64,000 nucleotides of DNA from Nostoc sp. 'Peltigera membranacea cyanobiont' N6. Lineage in GTDB: Bacteria; Cyanobacteriota; Cyanobacteriia; Cyanobacteriales; Nostocaceae. This document shows positions 18,119-27,290 of the stretch, one piece after another; position 1 is the first letter of the stretch, and each line of letters starts with the position of its first letter. The notes below the pieces were generated by a model. It searched no databases. It was not told the DNA's origin and saw nothing but the letters and a program-made list of their open reading frames with translations. The stretch spans positions 1 through 64,000 of the forward strand of contig NZ_CP026681.1 in NCBI RefSeq assembly GCF_002949735.1, read 5' to 3'. The position numbers and the translations under genes are program-made.

Positions 18119-19231
18119 ATGTTTGCAAAAGAGAAACTTGAATTTAATTGGTGCGCTCCGGTATCTGGTGATGGATTCTATTTAGGTTTACCCGTTTGGG
18201 AACGTCCTCCCAGTCTTGAGTATACCGTTGAGATTTTTAAAACAGCAGAAAAATTTGGGTTTCGACAGGTTCTAATTGGTATGGGTTTCAACCACCATAT
18301 TATGGAGGCTTGGACTTTAGCAACAGCAGTTTTAGCCCTGACTATGAATGCTGGAGCGATGGTAGCTGTACGTCCAGGATTCTATTCGGCCCCAATATTG
18401 GCAAAGATGGCTGTTACCTTAGATTACATTAGTAAAGGTCGCCTTTCGCTTAATATTGTTACAGGTGGACGACCAATGGAACAGGCAATGTATGGTGATT
18501 ATTTAGATCGTGATAGCCGCTATCGTCGCACTCGTGAATTTATGCAAATTTGTCGGCAGTTATGGTCAACCACTAATCCCTTTGACTATGAAGGAGAATT
18601 TTATCGACTCCATCAAACTCGGTTAGAAACTTTACCTCTGCAACCGTCTGGGCCGCTATTTTATTTCGGTGGTGCAAGCGAAATAGCTCAACAAGTGGGT
18701 GCAGAATTTGCAGATGTTTATCTAATGTGGGGAGAAGCACAACAACAAATTGCTGACCGAATCAATCAGATGCAGGAATTAGTTAGTAATTGCGGACGCA
18801 TAAAAGATGTGCGTTATGGATTGAGGATTAATATTATTGCTCGAACAACTGAAATCGAAGCCAGAGAAACAGCAAAAGAAATGCTGGCAAAAGTTTCTCC
18901 AAAAGCATTCGATAAAGCACGAGCTACTGAATTTCCTAATACCAAGCGGGAAAGTGTTGGTCAAAGCCGACAGTGGGAATTACGGGGAAATGCTGATGAA
19001 GATTGGTATGTTGAACCACTGCTTTGGGCTGGTATTTCGGTGGTGCGGAGTGGTGCGGGAATGGCTATTGTTGGTAGCTATCAACAAGTTGCAGAGCGTC
19101 TTTTAGAATACATAAATTTAGGAATCACAGTTTTTATTTTGTCTGGGTATCCCCATTTAGAAGAGTGCGAAAATGTGGGGCGAAATGTTTTACCGTTAGT
19201 TAGAGAAGGCTATCTTCAGAGAAAGTACTAG
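18119..19231 (+). CDS. Luciferase-like FMN-dependent monooxygenase (SsuD-like)
   Basis: A 370-residue (beta/alpha)8 flavin monooxygenase of the LLM class. FNWCAPVSGDGFYLG at the start, ARPGFYS-like VAVRPGFYSAPILAKM, GRLSLNIVTGG and FYFGGASEIAQQVG resemble alkanesulfonate monooxygenase SsuD, which uses FMNH2 and O2 to release sulphite. No ssu transporter or FMN reductase lies nearby, so another substrate is possible. Its last 32 bases overlap the 3' end of the convergent amidase gene. Confidence 0.88.
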   Translation: MFAKEKLEFNWCAPVSGDGFYLGLPVWERPPSLEYTVEIFKTAEKFGFRQVLIGMGFNHHIMEAWTLATAVLALTMNAGAMVAVRPGFYSAPILAKMAVTLDYISKGRLSLNIVTGGRPMEQAMYGDYLDRDSRYRRTREFMQICRQLWSTTNPFDYEGEFYRLHQTRLETLPLQPSGPLFYFGGASEIAQQVGAEFADVYLMWGEAQQQIADRINQMQELVSNCGRIKDVRYGLRINIIARTTEIEARETAKEMLAKVSPKAFDKARATEFPNTKRESVGQSRQWELRGNADEDWYVEPLLWAGISVVRSGAGMAIVGSYQQVAERLLEYINLGITVFILSGYPHLEECENVGRNVLPLVREGYLQRKY

Positions 19232-20564
19232 CAAGTTGGAAGGCAAAGGCAACTCTCAAAATTAAAGCTTCAGTATAAGAATTACCAACAAGTTGCAATC
19301 CTATAGGTAAACCCTGACAGTTTCGCCCACAAGGTAACGATATTGCAGGTAAGCCGAGAAAACTGAAAGGTAACATAAATCGGCGATTTAATTGATAAAT
19401 TTTAGTGTCTGTGTTAAGAAGAGGTGCAACCATTGGTGTTGTGGGTGTTAGCAAAATATCCACTTGCTGAAACAGTTTTTGCCGTTGCAGAAAACATTCT
19501 TCCCATTTCTGCTTTGCCTTTTTGTAACTTTGATGAGAAATTTTGACTCCTTTAGATAAGTCACTTTGTACTTTTGCTCCAAATATATTGGGGTTTGTAG
19601 CATATTCTGCTTGCAAAATTTGATGAAATTCATAAAGAGCAATAGTAGAATAAGTCACCTCGTCAAATTCCTCTTCTAAGAATGGAGAATTTATGGTGAT
19701 AATTTCCGCCCCTAGTTGTTTCAATATGGATATGGCGTTATAAATTTCCTTAGCAACTTCTGGTTCAATTCCCCGAAATGTATAGTTACTAATTATGCCC
19801 AACTTTAAACCGTTGATGTTATTTGATAAAGGATACAGTTGTTTTAAATTTGTGGAGATAGGGAAGAGTGCAGCATCAAGTAAAATGGCAATATCTTCTA
19901 CACAATTTGTCAAAAACCCAACTGTATCAAAACTAGGAGCGCGGGGAAAAATCCCTTCATTGCTAAGTAGTCCGTGAGTTGGGCGCAATCCCACCACACC
20001 TGACCAACTGGCGGGAACTCGAATTGAACCACCAGTATCTGTACCAATTCCAGCTAAACAAAGATGAGCCGCAATGGCGCTTGCACTTCCGCTAGAAGAA
20101 CCTCCTGATGAGTGGTTGTGGTTCCAGACGTTGCAAGTATTTCCATAAAAAAGATTGTTTCCAGAAAGGTCAGCCGCAAATTCGCTTAAATTTGTCTTAC
20201 CTAAAATTACCGCACCTGCTGCCTTTAGCTTTTGGACAATTACACTATCAGATAATGGTATGCGATCGCAAAAAAGTTGTGAACCAACTGTAGTGTTTAC
20301 TCCTACTGTATCAATATTATCTTTGACGGCAATAGGGATTCCGTGTAGCAATCCACATTCTTGACCGTTACTTCGCTCAGAATCCTTTTGTATAGCAGTT
20401 TCTAGGGCTTTTTGCTCGAAAACGGTAATAAAAGCCTTGAGTGTAGGATTGAACTTTTGGATACCTTCGAGATAATGCTTGACTAATATTCTGGAAGTTA
20501 GCAAGCCACTTTGCATTTGCTGACTTGCTTGTGCGATCGTTTTAGGGATAGAATCTGCTTGCAT
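19200..20564 (-). CDS. Amidase (amidase signature family)
   Basis: A 454-residue Ser-cisSer-Lys amidase. The catalytic Lys81 is in IPIAVKDNID, the Ser-rich SSGGSSSGSA is at 152-161 and the nucleophile Ser180 is in GTDTGGSIRVP. Similar to GatA and to AtzF/indoleacetamide hydrolases, but with a different C-terminal end and no gatB/gatC neighbours, so it is probably a metabolic amidase rather than the tRNA amidotransferase. Tail-to-tail overlap with the monooxygenase gene. Confidence 0.9.
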   Translation of the reverse strand: MQADSIPKTIAQASQQMQSGLLTSRILVKHYLEGIQKFNPTLKAFITVFEQKALETAIQKDSERSNGQECGLLHGIPIAVKDNIDTVGVNTTVGSQLFCDRIPLSDSVIVQKLKAAGAVILGKTNLSEFAADLSGNNLFYGNTCNVWNHNHSSGGSSSGSASAIAAHLCLAGIGTDTGGSIRVPASWSGVVGLRPTHGLLSNEGIFPRAPSFDTVGFLTNCVEDIAILLDAALFPISTNLKQLYPLSNNINGLKLGIISNYTFRGIEPEVAKEIYNAISILKQLGAEIITINSPFLEEEFDEVTYSTIALYEFHQILQAEYATNPNIFGAKVQSDLSKGVKISHQSYKKAKQKWEECFLQRQKLFQQVDILLTPTTPMVAPLLNTDTKIYQLNRRFMLPFSFLGLPAISLPCGRNCQGLPIGLQLVGNSYTEALILRVAFAFQLASTFSEDSLL

Positions 20565-20687
20565 CTTGGAGAAAGGTAAGCTGTTCCAAATTGAATTGCA
20601 TAATTAGCCTTCTTGAAGATAGATTTGTGTGTGGTCTATTTATTTTAAAACTGCCTAAAATTACTAATTATGCGTTGAAAATTTCCC

Positions 20688-22466
20688 ATGCTATTTGATG
20701 CGTTTAAAAATCGTAAATCTCCTAAAATCGAATTCACAAAAACTGACCCAACCTGGCGCGTAGCTTGGGGAAAAGTTGATAAAAGTTATGAAAATATCGC
20801 TTGGCAAGATGAAAATTTTTCTGTAATTCTACCCCGTACAGCTTCGGGATTTCTGACGGAAAAATTAGCCATCAGTTCTGGAGGACGATTTGTTGTTGTT
20901 GGTGATATTTGGTTAACTAACCGAGTGCAGTTGCTGCAAAAGCTAGGCATTGAACCGGATAGCTTTAGAGAAACTTCTCTGCAAATAGTTGCTAATCTTT
21001 GGGAACGATGGGGGTTTGAATGTCTTCGCCAACTTGTGGGGATGTTTGCGCTAGTGATTTGGGATCGAGAAAAACAGGTATTGAAGTTAATTCGCGATCG
21101 CATCGGTGTTCGTACCCTCTACTACACTACCACTGGTTTGGTTCGTTGGATTGCGCCTCAACTGAGAACTTTATCACCCCATCGTTCCTCCGATTTAGAT
21201 TTGGTGGCGTTGCGAGATTATCTTTGTTGTGCCTTTGTTCCTGGCGAACGAACGCTTTGGGAACAGGTGCGGGAACTGCGACCTGGAACCGTTTTAGAAT
21301 TTCCCGACCACAAAGTTGAAGCGTATTGGCAGCTTCAAGAACAGATTATAGCAGTAGATCAACCTTTAGCATGGCATGGCGATCGCTTGCGAGAACTCCT
21401 ACAGCAAGTTGTTCAAGAATATTTACCACCAGCCGATGAACCCGTCGGCGTTTTTCTTTCTGGCGGTTTGGACTCTAGCAGTATCACTGCTTTAGTAGCG
21501 AAATTCCACAAAGCACCAGTTCACACCTTCTCGATTCATTTCGGTTCTGAATGTCCCAATGAGTTAGAATTTTCTAGTCTCGTTGCATCCCATTGCCAGA
21601 CGCAGCACCACATTTTAGAAATTACTTTTAAGGATATGTGGTCACATCTGCCAGAAACAATGGCCTATTTAGATGACCCCATTGGCGACCCACTAACTGT
21701 TCCCAACCTTTTGCTGGGGCGATTAGCGAGAGAAAGCGTAGAAGTAATTTTAAATGGTGAAGGTGGCGACCCTTGTTTTGGCGGGCCAAAAAATCAGCCA
21801 ATGCTAATTAATAGTTTATATGGTTCTGTCACCAATCAAGATGCATTGCAAGCTTATTTAATTTCCTTCCAAAAGTGCGCTGTAGACTTACCGCAACTTT
21901 TAAAACCAGAAGTTTGGACAGCAGTACAAACAGCACCTTGGGTTTTTCAAGAAGATTTATCTTCCCAAGCCAGCTATCTGAATCGTTTGATGGCAATGAA
22001 CATCAAATATAAAGGCGCTGACCAAATTCTGACCAAAGTCAGTAACTTGACTCAAGCAGCCCTTTTACAAGGTCGTTCTCCTCTATTTGACCAACGAGTA
22101 GTAGATTTAAGTATGGAAATCCCTCCAGAGTATAAGCTTTCGGGAGTGGAAGAAAAAGCTGTCTTAAAGCAAGCGATTACCTACGGTAAGTCTCCGACGA
22201 ACGCAGATATTTTACCAGATGCGATTATTCATCGTCCCAAAAGCGGCATGATGGTGCCCGTGCAGTTAGGATTTCGGAAATATTGGCAGCAAGAAGCCAG
22301 AGATTTATTGCTCAATGGTGATGCGGCTATTACTCCTTACTTGAACCAGTTACCAATTCGCAATTGGTTAAACTATCAAGGAGATACTTGGAGTCGTTAT
22401 GGGGTGAAGCTGTGGTTGCTTGTCAGTTTAGAAATTTGGTTACAGGTAAATCGAAAAGCGGAGTAG
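20688..22466 (+). CDS. Asparagine-synthase-like protein 1, without the N-terminal Cys
   Basis: 592 residues in the AsnB layout: an Ntn-like N-terminal domain (VVVGDIWLTNRVQLLQKLG; DRIGVRTLYY) and an ATP-pyrophosphatase domain with SGGLDSS (258-264) and GEGGDPCFGG. The protein begins MLFDAFKNRK, so the nucleophilic Cys2 of glutamine-using asparagine synthetases is absent. Such Cys-less homologues (beta-lactam synthetase, lasso-peptide cyclase) adenylate a carboxylate and form an amide with an amine other than glutamine ammonia. A paralogue is at 27291. Activity is inferred. Confidence 0.88.
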   Translation: MLFDAFKNRKSPKIEFTKTDPTWRVAWGKVDKSYENIAWQDENFSVILPRTASGFLTEKLAISSGGRFVVVGDIWLTNRVQLLQKLGIEPDSFRETSLQIVANLWERWGFECLRQLVGMFALVIWDREKQVLKLIRDRIGVRTLYYTTTGLVRWIAPQLRTLSPHRSSDLDLVALRDYLCCAFVPGERTLWEQVRELRPGTVLEFPDHKVEAYWQLQEQIIAVDQPLAWHGDRLRELLQQVVQEYLPPADEPVGVFLSGGLDSSSITALVAKFHKAPVHTFSIHFGSECPNELEFSSLVASHCQTQHHILEITFKDMWSHLPETMAYLDDPIGDPLTVPNLLLGRLARESVEVILNGEGGDPCFGGPKNQPMLINSLYGSVTNQDALQAYLISFQKCAVDLPQLLKPEVWTAVQTAPWVFQEDLSSQASYLNRLMAMNIKYKGADQILTKVSNLTQAALLQGRSPLFDQRVVDLSMEIPPEYKLSGVEEKAVLKQAITYGKSPTNADILPDAIIHRPKSGMMVPVQLGFRKYWQQEARDLLLNGDAAITPYLNQLPIRNWLNYQGDTWSRYGVKLWLLVSLEIWLQVNRKAE

Positions 22467-22475
22467 TCTGTCAAC

Positions 22476-22583
22476 TTATAGCGCTTCCTAATCACATGAG
22501 ATACTTCATAGCCCCCTCCTCGCTTGCGGCGAGGGGGTTGGGAGTGGGGTTCTTGTACCTCACTCAACTGAGAACCGCTATAG
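22476..22583. repeat. Dispersed repeat with TATAGCG ends
   Basis: Starts CTTATAGCGCTTCC and ends as the inverted GAACCGCTATAG; the middle has a CCCCCTCCTCGC / GCGAGGGGG stem. MITE-like, seen once in this window. Confidence 0.55.
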
Positions 22584-23410
22584 TTTGATGGGTAAAGGAA
22601 CGAACCACAAAGGACGCGAATCACACAAAGGAAGAGAAAAACAAAAGAAATTTAAAAATTGATTCATCCCTCAAATTTTTATTGACACGTAAAAGGGATT
22701 GGGAATTGCGATTGGGTAAGAGCGCTTAAAGGAATTATATAAAATTTATGTAAAGCTTCAGTTTTATTAAGCGCCAAGTTATTTGGACTAATATATAAAT
22801 TTAACTTATCTATTGGAAAACGTACTTCTTTAATACAAAAGTATTTTCTTTTATTAAAGATAATATTTATTTACGAATAAACCTGGCATGAAAACCTGAT
22901 TTAACGAGCGGTACCACCTGAAGCAGAAAATTATCGCAACATTTACGAAAAAATCAGGAGCTTTGAAACAATATTTAATTACTTCTTACAAAGATAATTC
23001 AATGTATTACAAATCGCATTTATTAAGATTTTAAAGATTTGATAAATAAGCTAATGTAACCTTTGATTCATGGTAATTAAATAATTACAGCTGGGTTCAA
23101 AACAATTACATTGACAAAATATTTGACCTAATTACATATCATTTGATTAATCTATTAAGGTATTTTCATTAAATAAATTATCTAATTTTGTTAAGTAGGT
23201 ATCTCGTTCGCCCGTAACCAAAGCCGGACTTTTCTACCCAGCCCACAATAAATAGTTGGATATTTTTTATTTGAAAATTCCTAGCCCAATTAATAATTAA
23301 GGGTTGGGAAATAGGATTATACAAATGATAAGTAATCTACATTGAACTGATAAATAGTTCTTTGACTAAGGCTGAACTGACCTATTAGTTAGAAATTCAA
23401 GAGAAATAAC
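22584..23410. other. Long AT-rich spacer before the RTX gene
   Basis: 827 bases with many stop codons in all frames and no recognised RNA. It probably holds the promoter and 5' leader of the RTX gene. No convincing sigma-70 pair or ribosome-binding site stands out; the ATG is preceded only by AAGAGAAATAAC. Confidence 0.5.
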
Positions 23411-25204
23411 ATGGCATTTATTTTTGGTAGTACAAATCCTGACAATATCTCTGGGACTTCGGGAAATGATACAATAGTAGGTTGGGCTATTGGTGGTAAT
23501 GCCAATAGTACATCCGGTAATGACTCCTTGAATGGTGCAGCTGGTAATGATTCTATCGCTGGTGGGACAGGGAACGATAGTCTAATCGGTGGAGATGGCA
23601 ATGACACACTTGATGGAGGCATCGGAAACGACACCTTCAAAGGCGGTCAGGGTAACGACAGTATTAATGGTGGAGATGGCATAGATATTGCAGACTACAG
23701 TCAAGTAAGTCAAACTATTACCTTGTCAGGTGTTGGAACCATTCAAAAAGCTGGCGGGTTGGGGCAAGATACGCTCTTTAAAGTAGAAAAGATTATTGCT
23801 AATGCTAATGTTGCTAACAACACTATAGATGCATCCCAATCTTTGGCTGGAGTATCTATTACTGTTAATCTGCAAACCCAAAGTTTGTCTGCCAATAACG
23901 TTCCTGGTTTGGGAACATTGCCATTTACTGTAGTCAACTTTGATAATGTCAAAGGCACAAATGCAAATGACATCATTATTGGTGACGACCAAAATAACCA
24001 ATTGTTTGGTAATAATGGCAACGATAGTCTAAACGGTGGAAATGGCAATGATACAATTGATGGAGGTACAGGTGCTGACACTTTGAATGGGGCAGCAGGC
24101 AACGATACTTACATCATTGATGGTGCTGTTGATACCATTATTGAGGCTGCTAATTCCGGCACAGATATCGTCCGGTCTTCTATCGCCTACACACTTGCGA
24201 CCAATGTGGAGAACCTGACGGTGACAGGAACTGGTGCCATCAGTGGGACAGGTAATACTCTTAACAACTTTATCTTTGGTAATAGTAGTAACAACACTTT
24301 AAATGGCTTAGGAGGCGATGACACCCTAGATGGTAGTCTTGGCAATGATACCCTCAATGGTGGTGACGGCAACGATCGCCTACAGGGTGGGCCAGGCAAT
24401 GACAAACTCAATGGGGATGCTGGAAACGACGTTCTCATCGGTGTTTTCCCTAATAGTCTGCTTCCACCTGGGTTAGGAGAAACTGATACCCTTACAGGTG
24501 GGGCTGGGGCAGATAGATTTATCTTAGGGGATCTTATAAATATTTACTACGACGATAATAATACTGTGAATCCTGGTTTGGCGGACTACGCTACTATTAC
24601 TGACTTCGACTCTAGCCAAGATTTAATTCGACTCAAAGGAGCACCACAAGACTACAGCCTGCAAGTTGTTGGAACCAATACACGAATATTCGTAGACAAA
24701 CCGGGAACAGAGCCGGATGAGCTTATAGGTATTCTACAGGGGAAAACCAATCTCAGACTTGATAGTGATGACTTCCTTTTCAATGAGCAAGAAAATGCTG
24801 GAGAAGGGACAAATAATACACTGGGTAGCGCTGAAGGGTTACGTTCCTTATCATCAGGCTCAAACATTAATCTTGAAGCCCAGTTAGCAACAGTTCAACC
24901 AGGGAATAGTGCTGATTTTGACTTTTTTAGATTTACCCTAGCAAATTCAGGAACTGTCAATATTAGGACAGTGACATCAGGAGATACGGTTCTCGGACTG
25001 TTTGACAATGCTGGGAATTTAGTGACCAGTGACGATGATAGTGGCGGTGGCAATTCGTCATTAATCAGCAGCTTTTTGGGTGCAGGTACGTACTCAATTT
25101 CAGTGAGTGACTATCCTGCCTTCCCTCAAAATGGCGGAATTTTCTCTGCTAACGGCAGCTTCGATCCTACTTTTTATTCGCTACAAGTCAGTTTTACTGT
25201 TTAA
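23411..25204 (+). CDS. RTX calcium-binding repeat protein with PPC-like domain
   Basis: 597 residues. Three blocks of nine-residue RTX repeats (GGxGNDxLx): about 15-95, 190-245 and 295-345, for example GGDGNDTLDGGIGNDTFKGG. Such repeats bind Ca2+ in a parallel beta-roll after secretion, usually through a type I system. The C-terminal 130 residues (LEAQLATVQPGNSADFDFF ... LLGAGTYSISV-like) form a PPC domain. No protease, lipase or other catalytic domain is visible. No type I secretion genes are in the window. Probably an extracellular surface or matrix protein. Confidence 0.92.
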   Translation: MAFIFGSTNPDNISGTSGNDTIVGWAIGGNANSTSGNDSLNGAAGNDSIAGGTGNDSLIGGDGNDTLDGGIGNDTFKGGQGNDSINGGDGIDIADYSQVSQTITLSGVGTIQKAGGLGQDTLFKVEKIIANANVANNTIDASQSLAGVSITVNLQTQSLSANNVPGLGTLPFTVVNFDNVKGTNANDIIIGDDQNNQLFGNNGNDSLNGGNGNDTIDGGTGADTLNGAAGNDTYIIDGAVDTIIEAANSGTDIVRSSIAYTLATNVENLTVTGTGAISGTGNTLNNFIFGNSSNNTLNGLGGDDTLDGSLGNDTLNGGDGNDRLQGGPGNDKLNGDAGNDVLIGVFPNSLLPPGLGETDTLTGGAGADRFILGDLINIYYDDNNTVNPGLADYATITDFDSSQDLIRLKGAPQDYSLQVVGTNTRIFVDKPGTEPDELIGILQGKTNLRLDSDDFLFNEQENAGEGTNNTLGSAEGLRSLSSGSNINLEAQLATVQPGNSADFDFFRFTLANSGTVNIRTVTSGDTVLGLFDNAGNLVTSDDDSGGGNSSLISSFLGAGTYSISVSDYPAFPQNGGIFSANGSFDPTFYSLQVSFTV

Positions 25205-25253
25205 GGAAATTTTGAATTTCAGAAAGTACTGACATCAGTTTATTGCTAACCAG

Positions 25254-25275
25254 GGGGACACGGCGACGTGTCCCC
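25254..25275. terminator. Hairpin between converging genes
   Basis: GGGGACACG/CGTGTCCCC with a 4-nt loop lies in the 78-bp gap between the RTX gene (+) and the VOC gene (-). It could end both transcripts, although T-runs are poor. Confidence 0.5.
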
Positions 25276-25282
25276 TATGTCG

Positions 25283-26314
25283 TTAATTACCTTCTAGCAA
25301 AGTCCAGAAATAGCCATCTGGTGCAATAAAGGAGAAACTCGTCTCGCCAAATTCATTACTAATCATGTCTGTAACTTTTTGTACAGTACTTGCTTTGATG
25401 CGATCGCAATACTCTTGTATTCCCTTAACCCGATAGGTATATAAAGACATACCCAAGCTACCTGGTTGGGCAGCCTCAAAGCGCGATTCTAAATTAAGAG
25501 ATTCTGGGAATCGAACAATATAAAGTCTACCACTGCGTGCAGCCATCAGGTCAGACTTAGAAGAACGGGGATCGTCAAAAGTAGTAACAATAAACTTTTC
25601 ACCAGGGTTAAGGTCAAAAATATCTCGACCGGCTGGCGAAGATTCATAGCTAGTTTCGACATCATCACGCACACGCAGCAAACCTAAAACTTCTTCATAA
25701 AACTTCAGGGTTTCTTTGCTGTCATCTTGAACGATGATTCCTATATGGGTAAACTGACTAGTCTTGAGAGCCGCATTCTGGTTAACTTGTCCGTAATGGG
25801 GCAGTGTATAGCCAAACCGTTGAAATAAAACCTGTCTAGCTAAAGGTTGCAGTAGCAGCATTTCTCGTACACCAACTGCTGGCTCAATAAAAGGACGGCT
25901 TTTCTTTTCTTTGTTGTAGATGACTTCCCAATAAGGGTTACTATGTCTAATCGGAAAACCTGCGGCTTTGGCATCTTCTATATGATTTAAGATACTTAAC
26001 AAATCTGTCGTTAAGCTTGTCGCCCAACGATTTCCTTTAATTTTCATCGACGCTGTTCCTAAACCTGGATGGGTCGGATTTTGCCAAACCATCAGCCGAA
26101 TCAAACCATGATCTGAATTTTGGTGGTAGAGACGGATTGAGCGTAAAGACGAATTTACTCCATATAATTGATAAGCTACATCTGCGGTTAATTCACCCAC
26201 TTCACCAATGCGATAGCCAAATTGCTCCCAATACTGAATTGCAGAAATTGGTTCCGGGATGCCAATACAGACTTCATAGATACCTTCAATTGCGGTTTGT
26301 TGTTCTTGAGTCAT
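25283..26314 (-). CDS. VOC-superfamily protein (two glyoxalase-like modules)
   Basis: 343 residues with two betaalphabetabetabeta VOC modules: residues about 10-150 (GIYEVCIGIPEPISAIQYW) and 195-343 (FTHIGIIVQDDSKETLKFYE ... FIAPDGYFWTLLE). VOC proteins are metal-dependent dioxygenases, glyoxalases, epimerases or drug-binding proteins. Possible ligands are His near 197 (THIG) and Glu near 341 (LLEGN). The substrate cannot be read. It lies on the opposite strand from the surrounding accessory genes. Confidence 0.8.
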   Translation of the reverse strand: MTQEQQTAIEGIYEVCIGIPEPISAIQYWEQFGYRIGEVGELTADVAYQLYGVNSSLRSIRLYHQNSDHGLIRLMVWQNPTHPGLGTASMKIKGNRWATSLTTDLLSILNHIEDAKAAGFPIRHSNPYWEVIYNKEKKSRPFIEPAVGVREMLLLQPLARQVLFQRFGYTLPHYGQVNQNAALKTSQFTHIGIIVQDDSKETLKFYEEVLGLLRVRDDVETSYESSPAGRDIFDLNPGEKFIVTTFDDPRSSKSDLMAARSGRLYIVRFPESLNLESRFEAAQPGSLGMSLYTYRVKGIQEYCDRIKASTVQKVTDMISNEFGETSFSFIAPDGYFWTLLEGN

Positions 26315-26456
26315 AGCAATTTGGGATTTTAGATTTTAGATTGGGTCAAAATAAATAAAGCTTTCGGAAAGATATCTCAGAAATAATCTGAAAAGCAACA
26401 ACTTTATTTTGTAGCTTATGATGTATAGGACTCATATTTGATTTTTGAAATATACG

Positions 26457-26532
26457 TAGGGTGTGTTATGCCGTAGGCTTAACGCACCACCCTTTATGTT
26501 TTGGTGCGTTACGGAAGCCGTAACACACCCTA
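26457..26532. repeat. Dispersed element with TAGGGTG...CACCCTA ends, copy 2
   Basis: Perfect outer inverted repeat TAGGGTGTG/CACACCCTA with inner AACGCACCA / TGGTGCGTTACG pairing. Related to 13258-13362 but shorter. It sits in the divergent spacer 26315-26661, which otherwise shows no gene. Confidence 0.75.
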
Positions 26533-26661
26533 CACATACTTAGATTTTTTCAGAAATTAAATACTAGTCCTATATCTACAAAAATTAGATGTCTAATGTA
26601 GAGTTATTCTGATTGCACGTAATCAGCGATCGCTATAAAGTTTTTTAACAGGAGTTAAGCT

Positions 26662-27285
26662 ATGACGCAGCGACTGACTCAAGAGCAATTATCACAAATA
26701 GTCACTGAAGTAGAAGGTCTACAAGTGCGTCGAGAAGCGGAACTAGACCAACAGCAGGTTAGAGAAATTTTACAGGAGTTGAATTTACCGCCAGAGTTAC
26801 TAGATGAAGCCCTGATTCAGTTAAATCGCCGCCAAGCACTGGAGGTACAACAACGCCGGAATCGATGGATTGCCTCTGGAGTGGTGGCATTATTAATCAT
26901 ACTGAGTGCATCTACAATATTTTTCATCCGGCAACAAAATTCTGCACTCTCTCGTGTTTCTGCTCAACAAGACCGCATCACCTTGGTACAAAATACTGGC
27001 GGTGACTTGAAGACAATTTCCCGCCAAACCAACCCAGAAGTTTTTTACCGTGTCACCTTAAAGGATGCACCCTTGGGTAAAAAGCTAGCTCTTTCCTGTA
27101 ATTGGATTGACCCAAGCGGTCAAATTGTCAAGCAAAATAAATATCAAACCCGCGAAATTAATACGTCTGTCTGGGATACCCAGTGTCGCTACCCGATTAA
27201 TCCGGCTGCAACTGTTGGTAATTGGCAGGTGCAGATGTTCGTGGAAGGTCGGCAGATTAGCGATGAAACCTTTGAAGTGGAATAG
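26662..27285 (+). CDS. Single-pass membrane protein with DUF3859-like domain
   Basis: 207 residues: a charged, coiled-coil-like N-terminal part (EVEGLQVRREAELDQQQVRE, about 15-65), one transmembrane helix (about 69-89) and a beta-rich external domain (LGKKLALSCNWIDPSGQIVK ... GNWQVQMFVEGRQISDETF) that fits DUF3859. The ATG is preceded by ACAGGAGTTAAGCT, a good ribosome-binding site. Its stop is 5 bp before the next asparagine-synthase-like gene, so it heads a probable four-gene operon. Function unknown. Confidence 0.8.
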   Translation: MTQRLTQEQLSQIVTEVEGLQVRREAELDQQQVREILQELNLPPELLDEALIQLNRRQALEVQQRRNRWIASGVVALLIILSASTIFFIRQQNSALSRVSAQQDRITLVQNTGGDLKTISRQTNPEVFYRVTLKDAPLGKKLALSCNWIDPSGQIVKQNKYQTREINTSVWDTQCRYPINPAATVGNWQVQMFVEGRQISDETFEVE

Positions 27286-27290
27286 TCCAG

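Noticed and set aside
19200..20564. GatA of the tRNA amidotransferase
   Set aside because: The signature motifs fit all amidases; there are no gatB/gatC neighbours and the C-terminus differs, so only 'amidase' is claimed.
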